DNA of 64,000 nucleotides from JBMHDN01 sp049889355 (GCA_049889355.1 JBMHDN010000032.1:124001-188000); one strand, 5' to 3'; positions 26,596 through 36,290 are shown, counted from the first letter of the stretch. The notes: generated by a model not told the origin, from the letters alone. Made by a program: numbers and translations.

Positions 26596-27087
26596 ATGGA
26601 ATATCAAGTAACCTTCTTCCTAACTCTTGGATTTAATCTGGCCAGAAAAGGTCTATATCTGGTACCAGAGCAAAAAGAGCCAGATAAAATCGGTTCAGAT
26701 GAGGATGACATGGGCTTTACGCATCATTGGAAAGAGGCTTTTTCAGGCGCTTTGGGTCTCAAGGCCTCTTTTGCCTATATCGCGCTGCCTATAGTACTGG
26801 CCATTGTGCTCTCCTCCTATATCCTTAGAATCATTGGCGCTAACAGCTCAATTGGCATTTTTCTGAATTGTCTGGATGGCTGGGTGTTGTTAAGTGCGGT
26901 GGGCGTGATATTGGGCTGTGTCAGCCTAACACAAAGCCTGATACCAGAATGGCATAGCCGGCTGGTGCGCTGGCCTCTCTGGCTGGTGCTGCATCTTGTG
27001 ATCACCTGCGCGATGATTGCCATTGCCCTTGTGATCAGCGGCTTTGTGCGCTGGCGTGCGATACAAATGATGAGTGGATTGGGATAA
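26596..27087 (+). CDS. Unknown membrane protein
   Basis: Not recognised. The frame is open from 26509, but the part before ATG 26596 overlaps the start of the divergent GST gene, so the later ATG (163 residues) is preferred. The N-terminal ~65 residues are soluble, with acidic and basic patches. Three hydrophobic segments follow (AYIALPIVLAIVLSSYIL; GWVLLSAVGVILGCVSL; WPLWLVLHLVITCAMIAIA), with an intervening WHSRLVRW segment. Codon use resembles its neighbours. It ends 3 bases before the convergent ferredoxin reductase stop. Confidence 0.6.
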   Translation: MEYQVTFFLTLGFNLARKGLYLVPEQKEPDKIGSDEDDMGFTHHWKEAFSGALGLKASFAYIALPIVLAIVLSSYILRIIGANSSIGIFLNCLDGWVLLSAVGVILGCVSLTQSLIPEWHSRLVRWPLWLVLHLVITCAMIAIALVISGFVRWRAIQMMSGLG

Positions 27088-27090
27088 ACC

Positions 27091-27927
27091 CTAACCCACA
27101 AAGGCCTTTTCAATGACAAAATCACCCGGATTGGCGTTTGAGCCCTCGCGCATGCTTGCTGCCTCACAAATCGCCTTCATATCCAGATTCATCGCCATTG
27201 ACCCGCAAATCATGACGCGATCTACCGCAGGATCAAGAGGTGGCACACTATAACGCTCAAAGAACGCCCCTGAGGTCATCAAATCGGTGACACGCCCCAT
27301 ATCAGGGCTGGTCTCACGCGTGGTTGTTGCAATATGCCGCAATTTACCAGTGGCCATATCGCCGACCAACGGGTCATGTGTAACCTGTTCAATGAGATCA
27401 TTGCCATAGGCCAGTTCTGCTACCTCGCGGCAGGTATGGGTAAGAATAACCTCTTCATATTGCTCATAGGTCCCTGGGTCCCTCAGCAAGGAAGCAAAAG
27501 GAGCAATCCCTGTACCAGTCGCTATTAGATAGAGCCGTTTACCTGGCAAAAGGGCATCAAGCACCAGCGTGCCCACAGGCTTGGTCCGCATGATGATATA
27601 ATCACCTGCCTGAATATGCTGCAAGCGCGAGGTAAGCGGGCCATCGGGCACTTTGATGGAATAAAACCCGAGTGTTTCAGACCAGAAAGGCGCCGCAATC
27701 GAATAGGCGCGCAGCAATGGCTTACCCTTTTCATTCAGCAGGCCGATCATCACAAATTCGCCTGAACGAAACCGGAAAGCAGACGGTCTTTCAACCTCAA
27801 AGGAAAACAGCCTGTCTGTCCAATGCTGCACCGACAACACTTTTACCGCATCTGGCGTATCTACACGCACAACTGGCATTTCTTCGGCTGGCATTTCTTC
27901 AGCTGGTAATTTTTCGATTTTTGACAT
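27091..27927 (-). CDS. fpr: Ferredoxin-NADP reductase
   Basis: Flavoenzyme passing electrons between NADPH and ferredoxin/flavodoxin. It has about 278 residues from ATG 27927, with AAGG 8 bases upstream; the frame is open to 27969 without a ribosome site. FAD binding is shown by LLRAYSIAAPFW (RxYS) and the NADP domain by LIATGTGIAPFASLLRD and MICGSMAMNLD. The C-terminus NANPGDFVIEKAFVG is the alphaproteobacterial subfamily form. The N-terminus has an extra PAEEM duplication (about 7-16), unlike usual ~257-residue members. Confidence 0.93.
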   Translation of the reverse strand: MSKIEKLPAEEMPAEEMPVVRVDTPDAVKVLSVQHWTDRLFSFEVERPSAFRFRSGEFVMIGLLNEKGKPLLRAYSIAAPFWSETLGFYSIKVPDGPLTSRLQHIQAGDYIIMRTKPVGTLVLDALLPGKRLYLIATGTGIAPFASLLRDPGTYEQYEEVILTHTCREVAELAYGNDLIEQVTHDPLVGDMATGKLRHIATTTRETSPDMGRVTDLMTSGAFFERYSVPPLDPAVDRVMICGSMAMNLDMKAICEAASMREGSNANPGDFVIEKAFVG

Positions 27928-28120
27928 CACATCAACCTTCAAAATACAACAGGTGGCACAAGCCGACACACAGGCTATATCAAACCTCCCTTATGTGGGC
28001 TGTTCAGCTTCAAAAGTCAAATCTAAGCACAAACAAGCCCTTAAATCTCGCAGCGGCAATAAGCCGGTTATGCTGCGTTTCACAGTCGAAAACCTGAAGG
28101 TCTTAAGCAAAGGTTTAGCA

Positions 28121-28148
28121 TTGACTAACTTCTAAAGTATACTATATC
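28121..28148 (+). promoter_or_regulatory. Possible promoter for the 10TM exporter / mutase unit
   Basis: TTGACT (28121-28126) and TATATC (28143-28148) are 16 bases apart, about 45 bases upstream of the exporter ATG 28193, in an AT-rich stretch. Resemblance to a sigma-70-type promoter only; other hexamer choices are possible. Confidence 0.4.
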
Positions 28149-28192
28149 TTTATCACCGCCGGATAATAGGTCTATATGGATATAAATTCTGC

Positions 28193-29362
28193 ATGACTAC
28201 CTCGAACCTAAACACAACGATTATCTATAAAAATCCACGCCCTTTGATGGGTATGGGTATTTTCTTGCTCGCTTGTGTTCTTATCTGGCAGCCAAGCGTG
28301 CCGTTGCTGAATTTGGTGGCAGAGACGATTTCTGAAGCCTATCTGGCGGTCAGCACCTTTGTAGCTGGCACCTTGTTCTTGTTTTATGGGGTTGAGCGCA
28401 TATTGCGCGTGGATTTAAGCGAACGCATGGCAAAGGCCGGTATCTGGCAGGTACCCATTGCGGCATTGCTGGGCGCCCTACCTGGTTGTGGCGGCGCTAT
28501 TATTGTTGTTACCCGCTATACAACAGGAAAGCTCAGCTTTGGGGCGGTGCTCGCTGTTCTGACAGCAACCATGGGGGATGCAGCTTTTCTGCTGATCGCC
28601 AAAGAGCCCTTTACTGGTGCGATGGTTCTGGTCATGGGCTTTGTTGTTGGCACGCTTACCGGATGGCTCGTCGATAAAGTTCACGGCACCGAATTTTTGC
28701 GCCCAAATCCACCAAAGCCAGCTTCAGAAGGGGCAGAGGTGCGAACTGAAAAGCAGGCCTTCAATCCGTTCATGGAAAAACTGTGGCTGATGCTATTCAT
28801 CCCAGGCTTGTGTTTTGGTGTAGCAGGCGCATTTCAGATTGATGTTGATGCGCTGCTGGCCAATAGCATGATCGACCGCCCAGCAACCTTGCTTGGTTTT
28901 GCAAGCGGGATTTTATGTCTGACCATGTGGCTGGTGCCGCGTTTCATGCCACAGATGGCCGGCTTTCAATCTGGTGAAGACAGCTATCTGCGCAGGGTGA
29001 TGACGGATACAAACTTTGTCACCAGCTGGGTTGTTGCTGCCTTTTTGTTATTTGAAATCAGTGTGTTTGTTTTCAACATTGATATATCCCTGATGTTTAA
29101 AGGATTGGCGCTTTGGGTGCCTTTGGCTGCTATTTTAATCGGCTTCATCCCAGGATGTGGCCCGCAAATTGTGGTCACCAGCCTCTATCTGGCAGGGGCC
29201 ATTCCGCTATCAGCCCAACTGGCTAATGCGATCAGCAATGATGGTGATGCGCTATTCCCAGCCATTGCGCTTGCCCCAAAGGCCGCAATTGTCGCAACCC
29301 TCTATTCAGCTGTGCCGGCACTTGTTATAGGATATGGGTGGTATTTTATGATTGGCAGCTGA
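28193..29362 (+). CDS. Putative 10TM heavy-metal (manganese-type) exporter, ArsP_2 family
   Basis: Membrane protein of 389 residues with about ten hydrophobic segments. Two inverted-repeat-like signatures stand out: LLGALPGCGGAIIVVTRYTT (about 97-116) followed by TMGDAAFLLIA, and LIGFIPGCGPQIVVTSLYLA (about 320-339) followed by NDGDALFPAIAL. The paired PGCG and xDGDA/MGDA motifs are the hallmark of the putative 10TM heavy-metal exporter family. The metal is inferred from the family, not seen. ATG 28193 has a weak ribosome site. It ends 14 bases before the mutase start, so the two are likely co-transcribed. Confidence 0.78.
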   Translation: MTTSNLNTTIIYKNPRPLMGMGIFLLACVLIWQPSVPLLNLVAETISEAYLAVSTFVAGTLFLFYGVERILRVDLSERMAKAGIWQVPIAALLGALPGCGGAIIVVTRYTTGKLSFGAVLAVLTATMGDAAFLLIAKEPFTGAMVLVMGFVVGTLTGWLVDKVHGTEFLRPNPPKPASEGAEVRTEKQAFNPFMEKLWLMLFIPGLCFGVAGAFQIDVDALLANSMIDRPATLLGFASGILCLTMWLVPRFMPQMAGFQSGEDSYLRRVMTDTNFVTSWVVAAFLLFEISVFVFNIDISLMFKGLALWVPLAAILIGFIPGCGPQIVVTSLYLAGAIPLSAQLANAISNDGDALFPAIALAPKAAIVATLYSAVPALVIGYGWYFMIGS

Positions 29363-29376
29363 GGGGGCAAGAGGCC

Positions 29377-31566
29377 ATGTCTGACAAATCATCCTCTAAA
29401 AACTGGGAAGAATGGGCAGATATCGCCAGCGGTGAATATAAAACACCTGCTGAGGAAAAGATCAAAACCAGCCCGGATGGTTTGGAAATTCGCCCCTTTT
29501 ACAGCGCAGATGATTTGGCCGATTTGGGCCATCTGAACAGCCTGCCTGGCGAAGCACCTTTTACACGCGGCCCGAAAGCCACCATGTATACAGGTCGTCC
29601 CTGGACGGTACGTCAATATGCTGGTTTTTCAACCGCTGAAGAATCCAATGCTTTTTATCGGCGCAATCTGGCTGCCGGTCAGCGCGGCCTGTCAGTGGCG
29701 TTCGATCTCGCCACCCATCGCGGTTATGATTCAGACCATCCGCGGGTCGTAGGTGATGTGGGAAAGGCCGGTGTGGCGATTGACACCGTTGAGGATATGA
29801 AAATCCTGTTTGACCAGATCCCGCTTGATGAAATGTCAGTATCCATGACGATGAATGGCGCGGTTCTGCCCGTTTTAGCAGGCTACATCGTTGCCGCTGA
29901 GGAACAGGGTGTCCCGCAAGCTAAGCTGTCAGGCACCATTCAAAATGATATTTTGAAAGAATTTATGGTGCGCAACACCTATATCTATCCGCCTGCCCCG
30001 TCTATGCGGATTGTCTCAGATATTATTGCCCATACGATGGCCGAAATGCCGAAATTCAATTCTATTTCGATTTCCGGCTATCATATGCAAGAAGCCGGTG
30101 CCAATCTGGTTCAAGAACTGGCCTTTACGCTGGCAGACGGCCTAGAATATGTGCGGGTGGCCTCTGAGCGTGGTTTGGATGTGGATAAATTTGCCCCACG
30201 TTTGAGCTTCTTTTTTGCGATTGGGATGAATTTCTTTGCTGAAGCCGCGAAATTGCGTGCGGCCAGGACTCTCTGGTCTAGATGGATGGAAAAACTCTTC
30301 CAGCCTGATGATCAGCGTAGCCTGATGCTCCGCACCCACTGCCAGACATCCGGGGCCAGCCTAACCGAGCAAGACCCATATAATAACATTATCCGCACCA
30401 CGATTGAGGCGATGGCAGCTACCCTTGGTGGCACACAATCTCTGCATACCAACAGCTTTGATGAAGCCATTGGCCTGCCTACTGATTTTTCAGCCCGTAT
30501 TGCCCGCAATACCCAGCTGATTTTGCAGCATGAGGCCGGTATCACCGATACTGTCGACCCGCTGGCTGGCTCTTATTATGTCGAAAATCTCACCGCACAA
30601 CTGATTGAACAGGCAGATGCGCTGATTGAAAAAGTAATGGGCATGGGCGGGATGACAGAGGCGGTTCAGGCCGCCTTCCCAAAGGCTGAAATTGAGAAAG
30701 TCGCCACTGCCCGTCAAGCCCGTGTTGATTCTGGTCAGCAGGTGATTGTCGGCGTGAATAAATTCAAACCAGCAGAAGCCACAAATGTGGAGGTGCTGGA
30801 AGTGGATAATAGCGCGGTTCGTGAAGCCCAGATTGCACGTCTCGAAAAAATCAAATCAACACGTGATCAGGCAGCCTGTGAGGCAGCCCTTCATGCGCTA
30901 AAGCAAGCCGCCAGCAGTGATCAAGGCAATTTGCTGGCTTTAAGTGTGGACGCTATGCGTGCGCGCGCATCAGTTGGTGAGGTATCAGACGCGCTGGAAG
31001 CTGCCTTTGGCCGCTATCAGGCCAGCACAAAGGTGGTGCAAAACATCTATGCCAATGCTTATGGCGATGAAAGCCAGCTGGCCCCGATTGCCACCAGCCT
31101 GTCTGACTTCACAGATACCCATGGCGAAACCCCGCTGCTCTATATGGCCAAGCTAGGTCAGGACGGCCATGATCGCGGCGCAAAGGTGGTGGCGAGTGCT
31201 TTTGGTGATTTCGGTCTGGATATCAAAATGGGCACCTTGTTTGAAACCCCAGAAGAAGCGGTGAAAAATGCCATTTCAGAGGGCGCACATATCATCGGCG
31301 TATCCTCTCTGGCGGCCGGCCATAAGACCTTAATCCCTGCTCTCATCCAAGCCTTAAAAGATCAAGATGCTGAGGACATTGTGGTGATTTGTGGTGGCAT
31401 CATCCCACATCAGGATTATGCGTTTCTGCGCGATGCTGGTGTGGCCGCGATTTTTGGCCCTGGCACCCCGGTGACACAAGCAGCCAAGACCACGATTGAT
31501 GCGACCAATGACCATCTCAAACGGATGCATAATTACCGTCAAGCCAGACTGAATAAACAAGGCTGA
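29377..31566 (+). CDS. Methylmalonyl-CoA mutase (catalytic, B12-dependent)
   Basis: Interconverts methylmalonyl-CoA and succinyl-CoA with adenosylcobalamin, feeding propionyl-CoA carbon into the TCA cycle. It has 729 residues from ATG 29377 (GAGG upstream). The N-terminal catalytic barrel has TMYTGRPWTVRQYAGFSTAE with the active-site Tyr, and VRNTYIYPPAPSMRI. The C-terminal B12 domain has GQDGHDRGAKVVASAF, the DxHxxG base-off motif, and ends with the typical GPGTPVTQAA. Single-chain type; no meaB or mutase epimerase is in the window. Follows the 10TM exporter gene by 14 bases. Confidence 0.95.
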   Translation: MSDKSSSKNWEEWADIASGEYKTPAEEKIKTSPDGLEIRPFYSADDLADLGHLNSLPGEAPFTRGPKATMYTGRPWTVRQYAGFSTAEESNAFYRRNLAAGQRGLSVAFDLATHRGYDSDHPRVVGDVGKAGVAIDTVEDMKILFDQIPLDEMSVSMTMNGAVLPVLAGYIVAAEEQGVPQAKLSGTIQNDILKEFMVRNTYIYPPAPSMRIVSDIIAHTMAEMPKFNSISISGYHMQEAGANLVQELAFTLADGLEYVRVASERGLDVDKFAPRLSFFFAIGMNFFAEAAKLRAARTLWSRWMEKLFQPDDQRSLMLRTHCQTSGASLTEQDPYNNIIRTTIEAMAATLGGTQSLHTNSFDEAIGLPTDFSARIARNTQLILQHEAGITDTVDPLAGSYYVENLTAQLIEQADALIEKVMGMGGMTEAVQAAFPKAEIEKVATARQARVDSGQQVIVGVNKFKPAEATNVEVLEVDNSAVREAQIARLEKIKSTRDQAACEAALHALKQAASSDQGNLLALSVDAMRARASVGEVSDALEAAFGRYQASTKVVQNIYANAYGDESQLAPIATSLSDFTDTHGETPLLYMAKLGQDGHDRGAKVVASAFGDFGLDIKMGTLFETPEEAVKNAISEGAHIIGVSSLAAGHKTLIPALIQALKDQDAEDIVVICGGIIPHQDYAFLRDAGVAAIFGPGTPVTQAAKTTIDATNDHLKRMHNYRQARLNKQG

Positions 31567-31577
31567 CTTTGATGCGT

Positions 31578-33014
31578 TTATGCGCTGGGCACCACCTTGC
31601 CTGGATTCATAATGTGATGCGGGTCAAGAACGGATTTAATCGCCCGCATCACAGCGAGCGCGACCGGGTCTTTTAAACGGCTCATCTCTTTTTTCTTGGC
31701 CAGCCCAATACCATGTTCTGCACTAAAGCTGCCCTTATGTGCGACCACTAAATCATCCACAATATGGACAATCTGGGCTCTGAGTGCTTCATCTGGGAAG
31801 GCTTCATCATCTGCAGCCAGCACATTGAGATGCAGATTGCCATCGCCCAGATGTGAGAGCGGTGAAAGCCGCACGCCTGGCACAATCGGCTCCAGCTTAG
31901 TGATACAATCTTCTAAAAATGCCTCTATACCAGAAAGCGGCAGGGCGACATCAAGCGTAACACCTTGTGGAATAATCATCACCAAAGCCGCAGATTCGCG
32001 CAAATGCCACATATCATAACGCTGTTGCTCATTCTGAGCGACGACCGCGTCAAAAATCTGACCCTCTTCAAGTGCCGCGCCGAGCAAATTTTCTAATTCT
32101 GCGGTGATCACTGATTTGCCATCTGAACCGATAGCGGCGCGTGCTTCTTCAGGTGTGGCAATTTCCATCAAGACACTAAAGCGCGGCGGATTTTCAAAAG
32201 GCTGTTTGAGAAGTGGGAGCTTTTCAGCATATTGACGCATCAAAATATCAGGCATCAGCTCAAAAGCTTCGACCGCGCCGCCTGTGGCCCGCTGCATCCG
32301 GTTCAGCACCGCGAGCGCATCTGAAATACTGTTTAAGGCCAAAAAGGCGGTGGCACGTGCCTTTGGCATCGGCACCATCTTGAGGCTCGCAGCTGTGATG
32401 ATACCCAGCGTGCCTTCTGCACCGATAAACAGGTTTTTCAGATCATAGCCTGTGTTGTTTTTGCGCAGGCCAGAGAGCAGGTTTAAAATCCGGCCATCTG
32501 GCAAAACCACCTCTAAACCTAAGCATAAATCACGCGTATTGCCATAGCGCAGCACATTACTGCCGCCGGCATTGGTCGAGAGATTGCCGCCAATCATACA
32601 ATTGCCGCGCGCCCCAAAATAAAGTGGGAAAAAGAGATCAGCTTCTTCTGCCTGTTTGTGTAATTCTTCTAAAATACAGCCTGCCTCGACTTCCATGGTC
32701 ATCGCAGCCGCATCAAAATGGCGTATCTGTTTCATCCGCTCTAGGGATAGGATAATCGCCTTATCCATACCGCTGGTGGTCGCCCCGCCACATAGACCGG
32801 TATTGCCGCCCATTGGCACAACAGGCACTTTATGTTCATGCGCCCAGCGCATAATCGCAGACACCTCAGCGGTGGAAGATGGACGCAAAACAGCTTCAGC
32901 CTGGCTTTCAAACATGCCTGTCCAGTCTGTTATATAGCGCGCAATATCATCCTCAGACGCACACAGGAGCGCTGCCTCATCTAATCCATCAAGTGTTTGC
33001 AAAGCATCAAGCAT
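31578..33014 (-). CDS. FAD-linked oxidase, GlcD/D-2-hydroxyacid dehydrogenase family
   Basis: Cytosolic or membrane-associated flavoprotein likely oxidising a D-2-hydroxy acid such as D-lactate or 2-hydroxyglutarate. It has 478 residues. The FAD_binding_4 part reads VPMGGNTGLCGGATTSG and MIGGNLSTNAGGSNVLRYG; the C-terminal oxidase domain ends with HLGDGNLHLNV, SAEHGIGLAKKKEM and PHHIMNPGKVVP. It resembles GlcD in the same window but has no GlcE/GlcF partners. Substrate is not certain. Convergent with the mutase gene, 11 bases apart. Confidence 0.88.
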   Translation of the reverse strand: MLDALQTLDGLDEAALLCASEDDIARYITDWTGMFESQAEAVLRPSSTAEVSAIMRWAHEHKVPVVPMGGNTGLCGGATTSGMDKAIILSLERMKQIRHFDAAAMTMEVEAGCILEELHKQAEEADLFFPLYFGARGNCMIGGNLSTNAGGSNVLRYGNTRDLCLGLEVVLPDGRILNLLSGLRKNNTGYDLKNLFIGAEGTLGIITAASLKMVPMPKARATAFLALNSISDALAVLNRMQRATGGAVEAFELMPDILMRQYAEKLPLLKQPFENPPRFSVLMEIATPEEARAAIGSDGKSVITAELENLLGAALEEGQIFDAVVAQNEQQRYDMWHLRESAALVMIIPQGVTLDVALPLSGIEAFLEDCITKLEPIVPGVRLSPLSHLGDGNLHLNVLAADDEAFPDEALRAQIVHIVDDLVVAHKGSFSAEHGIGLAKKKEMSRLKDPVALAVMRAIKSVLDPHHIMNPGKVVPSA

Positions 33015-33204
33015 AACCTACCCTTGCCTTTTTTATTCTGTGCCATGACCTATCATTGAGGGGAGATGGCCAGTTTTTCAAGGCAAAAGCAACATAGCTG
33101 TATCAAGCAGCGGTAAAAATGGATACTGGCAATCGGTTTTCTAGCTGTTAAGCTAGGATACCAACGGTGCTGTGACATGCCGATTTGATGAGGGAGACTG
33201 TTCT

Positions 33205-34368
33205 ATGATGCGTCTTTATTTTGTTTTTACATCACTTTTTCGCATCTGCTTTCTAGCAGTTATGCTTTGTTTTTCATCCTCTGCCTTTGCCGCTATTACC
33301 TTGCGGCTTGAAGATGGGGTTTCCTTACAATTCTCATCAGGTGATTTTGACATTCAACGCTATACAGGCGAAATGCGCGATGTGGTGCTGTTTCAAGATG
33401 ACCAAATGGTCGCCGAAGCTGATTTTGTGAAAATGCAGACAAGCGGCGAATTTGAGACTGCTTCTTTTGTGATTGATGATCTGGTTGTTGAAAATCTGCA
33501 GCTCTATCCAACAGATGGCTCTGAACTGATCGTAAAATCCATTACTGCACAAGATCTGCCCCTTGGCCTGATAGCCGGCGCGCCTGGCACAGCAGATGAT
33601 CTGGCTGGCATGAATTGGGATCAGGCTTTTTTCAAAATTGATGAGATGCTGTATCTAGATGCCCCGGCTGGCTTTGGCGCCGAAATCGCCTCTATTGGGT
33701 TGCGCGATATTGGTATTCTGCAACTCGCCGCTGGCACCAGCCTGCTGGAAAAAATACGCCTTGAAATGCCGATGATGCGGATTGTCCCGCTGGGGCGCTC
33801 ACCAGCGGCCACAGAGTTTGAAACCTGGCTTTCACGCCTTGGACGTGATGATCTGATCATTCAGTTGAACACCCAGACCAATATGCGTGAACAGGCTGAT
33901 ATTTTGCGCCAGATTACCGGTTTTGAGCTGGCTTTATCTGGCCTTGGCGAGATTTATTTTGATATTGAAATCGGCGTGCCCACGCCCCTTTATGAAGCGG
34001 CGATGATGCAGGTTGCCACAGGTGAAGCAGAAGAAGAAATGTTGGGCATGTTATTCAGTGCCGCAACGTTGCATGGCGCACGCCTCGATATAGCAGATGG
34101 TGGGGCGTTGGCCTTAATCGACCAATCACCAGAGATGCCAGAGAGATCAGCCCTGGCTCAAGAAGCCGGCTTTTTACTGACCAGCTTCTTGCCGCAATAT
34201 GGGCCTGAACTCGCCGCCACATTAGGCCAGTTCATTGAACAGGGTGGCAGCTTACAGCTGACCATTGTCCCGCAAATGGCAATGCCCTTTGAAGCGATGC
34301 TAGGCTTTTTATTCTTGCCGGATTTGGCAATCGAACAGTTGGGTATCAGCCTGACCCATCAACCTTGA
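33205..34368 (+). CDS. Unknown exported protein
   Basis: Not recognised. From ATG 33205 (GAGGGAG upstream) it is about 387 residues with a clear signal sequence (charged start, hydrophobic core FTSLFRICFLAVMLCFSSSA, then AFA). The mature part alternates beta-like and helical stretches and is fairly acidic; no membrane segment, enzymatic motif or lipobox was seen. The C-terminal third contains regularly spaced hydrophobic residues. It sits between divergent and convergent housekeeping genes with normal codon use, so it is probably a resident gene with a lineage-restricted role. Confidence 0.7.
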   Translation: MMRLYFVFTSLFRICFLAVMLCFSSSAFAAITLRLEDGVSLQFSSGDFDIQRYTGEMRDVVLFQDDQMVAEADFVKMQTSGEFETASFVIDDLVVENLQLYPTDGSELIVKSITAQDLPLGLIAGAPGTADDLAGMNWDQAFFKIDEMLYLDAPAGFGAEIASIGLRDIGILQLAAGTSLLEKIRLEMPMMRIVPLGRSPAATEFETWLSRLGRDDLIIQLNTQTNMREQADILRQITGFELALSGLGEIYFDIEIGVPTPLYEAAMMQVATGEAEEEMLGMLFSAATLHGARLDIADGGALALIDQSPEMPERSALAQEAGFLLTSFLPQYGPELAATLGQFIEQGGSLQLTIVPQMAMPFEAMLGFLFLPDLAIEQLGISLTHQP

Positions 34369-34412
34369 GGCAGATAAAAGCCAGGCTATCCTATGCAGAA
34401 TTTATATGATGG

Positions 34413-36290
34413 CTAGCTGAACAGCCGGCCAAGTACCCGCGTCATGCGCGCCGCAAAAGCGGCTGCATCGGCTGGTGCTTTGCCTTCTAAGATGCGCGCC
34501 TGATCAAAGACCAGCTGAGCTGCATCTTCTAACATCATATCTGAGGCGTTAGTCTTAGCAGTTTCATTCAGGCTTTTGATCAGCGCATGCGTGGCGTTGA
34601 TTTCAAGAATCCGCGGCGTGCCGGTGAAATTCTTGTCATGCGCACGCATCAGCCGTTCCATCTGAACATCCATGCCATTTTCATCTGCCACCAAGCAGGC
34701 TGGACTATCTGTTAAGGTGCCTGATAAGCGCACATCTTTAACCTGATCGCCCAAAATCGATTTCAACACACTCAGAACTGGCTTGAAATCTGCCTCATCT
34801 GGCTTGTCTGTCTCAGCTTCGGTTTCGGTCTTGTCAAATTTATCAAGAGACACCGCACCACGGCTGGCTGAGGTGAAGTTCTTTTCTTCAAATTGCGGGA
34901 TCAATGGTAGCCAGAATTCATCCACCGGGTCGGTCAAGAGCAAGACATCAATATCACGTGCCTTAAAGCCTTCCAAATGCGGGCTTGCTTCGGCCTGTTC
35001 AACTGATTCAGCTGAGAGATAATAAATCTCATCTTGCCCTTCAGCCATTTGCTCCAGATAGGTTTTTAAGGAGATAAGCGCACCAGAGCGTGCCGATCTG
35101 AACCGGCAAATTTCCAGAATTTTGTCTCTGTTATCGGCATCTTCATATAAGCCTTCTTTGAGTACTAACCCGAAATTCTCCCAAAAGGCAGTGTAGTCCT
35201 CAGGCTTGTTTTCTGCTTGTTTTTTCAATTCACCTAAAACGCGGCGCACCAAGGCTTTTTTGATTTTCACCACAGATGGATTTTGTTGCAGCATTTCGCG
35301 GCTGACATTCAAATCCAGATCAGGTGTATCCACCACACCGCGCACAAAACGCAGCCAGGCTGGGATCAAATCCTCGCACTCATCAGTGATAAACACCCTG
35401 TTGATATAGAGTTGGAGACGTGATTTGCGCTCCATATTGAACAGATCAAAAGGCCGCTGAGACGGGATGAATAACAGGCTGGTGTAATTCACCAGACCTT
35501 CTGTGCGATTATGCAGGCTGAGCATCGGGCTGTCATAGCCTGCGCCGATTTGCTGATAAAATGCCTCATATTGCGCGTCTGTGATCTCGGACTTATCGCG
35601 TGTCCAGAGCGCAGAAGCGGCATTTAGCTGGCGCATTTCTGCACCATCAGGGGCATAGCGCACCGGATAGGCGATATGGTCAGAATATTTCTTCACCAAA
35701 TAATCAAGACGCGCTTCATCGGTAAATTCTTTGGCTTCCTTTTTCAGATGTAAGACAAGGTCTGTCCCTGCCACATCGCGGCTGGCGGGGCTAATCTCAT
35801 AGCCTGATTTGCCATCAGATGACCAAGTGTGCGCCGCATCACTGTCTGCTTTGCGCGAAATCACCTCAACCTTGTCTGCGACCATAAAGGCAGAGTAAAA
35901 ACCAACACCAAATTGCCCGATCAGCGAGAGCGTGCCAGATGCATCCTCTTTTGATTCTGCTGATTGGCTGAGTTGCTGGAGAAATTGTTTCGTGCCAGAA
36001 CGTGCAATGGTACCCAGCTGGTTTTTCATATCTTCTTCGCTGAGGCCAATGCCGTTATCACGCAAGGTCAGCGTATTTTTATCTGCATCTGGAATGAGGG
36101 TAATCGCGCCCTCTTCTTCTGCCAACAAGGCTTGATCTGTGGTCGCTAAATAAGCGCGCTTATCCAGCGCATCTGAAGCATTTGATATCAACTCGCGCAG
36201 GAAAATCTCGCGGTTTGAATAAAGGGCATTGATAACAATATCGAGAATCTGGCCTGTATCGGCCTCAAAAGCATGCGTCATGGTGCTCAT
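34413..36290 (-). CDS. htpG: Chaperone HtpG (Hsp90)
   Basis: ATP-dependent cytosolic chaperone. It has 625 residues. The N-terminal GHKL ATPase domain shows REIFLRELISNASDALDK, LRDNGIGLSEEDM, GTIARSGTK and LIGQFGVGFYSAFMVADKVE. The middle domain has VFITDECEDLIPAWLRFVRG VVDT-type sequence and NVSREMLQQ. The C-terminal dimerisation domain is complete. ATG 36290 has AAAGGA upstream. No heat-shock operator (CIRCE) was seen upstream. Confidence 0.97.
   Translation of the reverse strand: MSTMTHAFEADTGQILDIVINALYSNREIFLRELISNASDALDKRAYLATTDQALLAEEEGAITLIPDADKNTLTLRDNGIGLSEEDMKNQLGTIARSGTKQFLQQLSQSAESKEDASGTLSLIGQFGVGFYSAFMVADKVEVISRKADSDAAHTWSSDGKSGYEISPASRDVAGTDLVLHLKKEAKEFTDEARLDYLVKKYSDHIAYPVRYAPDGAEMRQLNAASALWTRDKSEITDAQYEAFYQQIGAGYDSPMLSLHNRTEGLVNYTSLLFIPSQRPFDLFNMERKSRLQLYINRVFITDECEDLIPAWLRFVRGVVDTPDLDLNVSREMLQQNPSVVKIKKALVRRVLGELKKQAENKPEDYTAFWENFGLVLKEGLYEDADNRDKILEICRFRSARSGALISLKTYLEQMAEGQDEIYYLSAESVEQAEASPHLEGFKARDIDVLLLTDPVDEFWLPLIPQFEEKNFTSASRGAVSLDKFDKTETEAETDKPDEADFKPVLSVLKSILGDQVKDVRLSGTLTDSPACLVADENGMDVQMERLMRAHDKNFTGTPRILEINATHALIKSLNETAKTNASDMMLEDAAQLVFDQARILEGKAPADAAAFAARMTRVLGRLFS

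Noticed and set aside
31578..33014. A second glycolate oxidase GlcD
   Set aside because: No glcE/glcF partners, and the sequence is closer to stand-alone D-2-hydroxyacid dehydrogenases, so the substrate is left open.
34369..34412. AGCCA/TGGCT hairpin as terminator between the exported protein and htpG
   Set aside because: Stem is only 5 bp with a long loop and no T-run.
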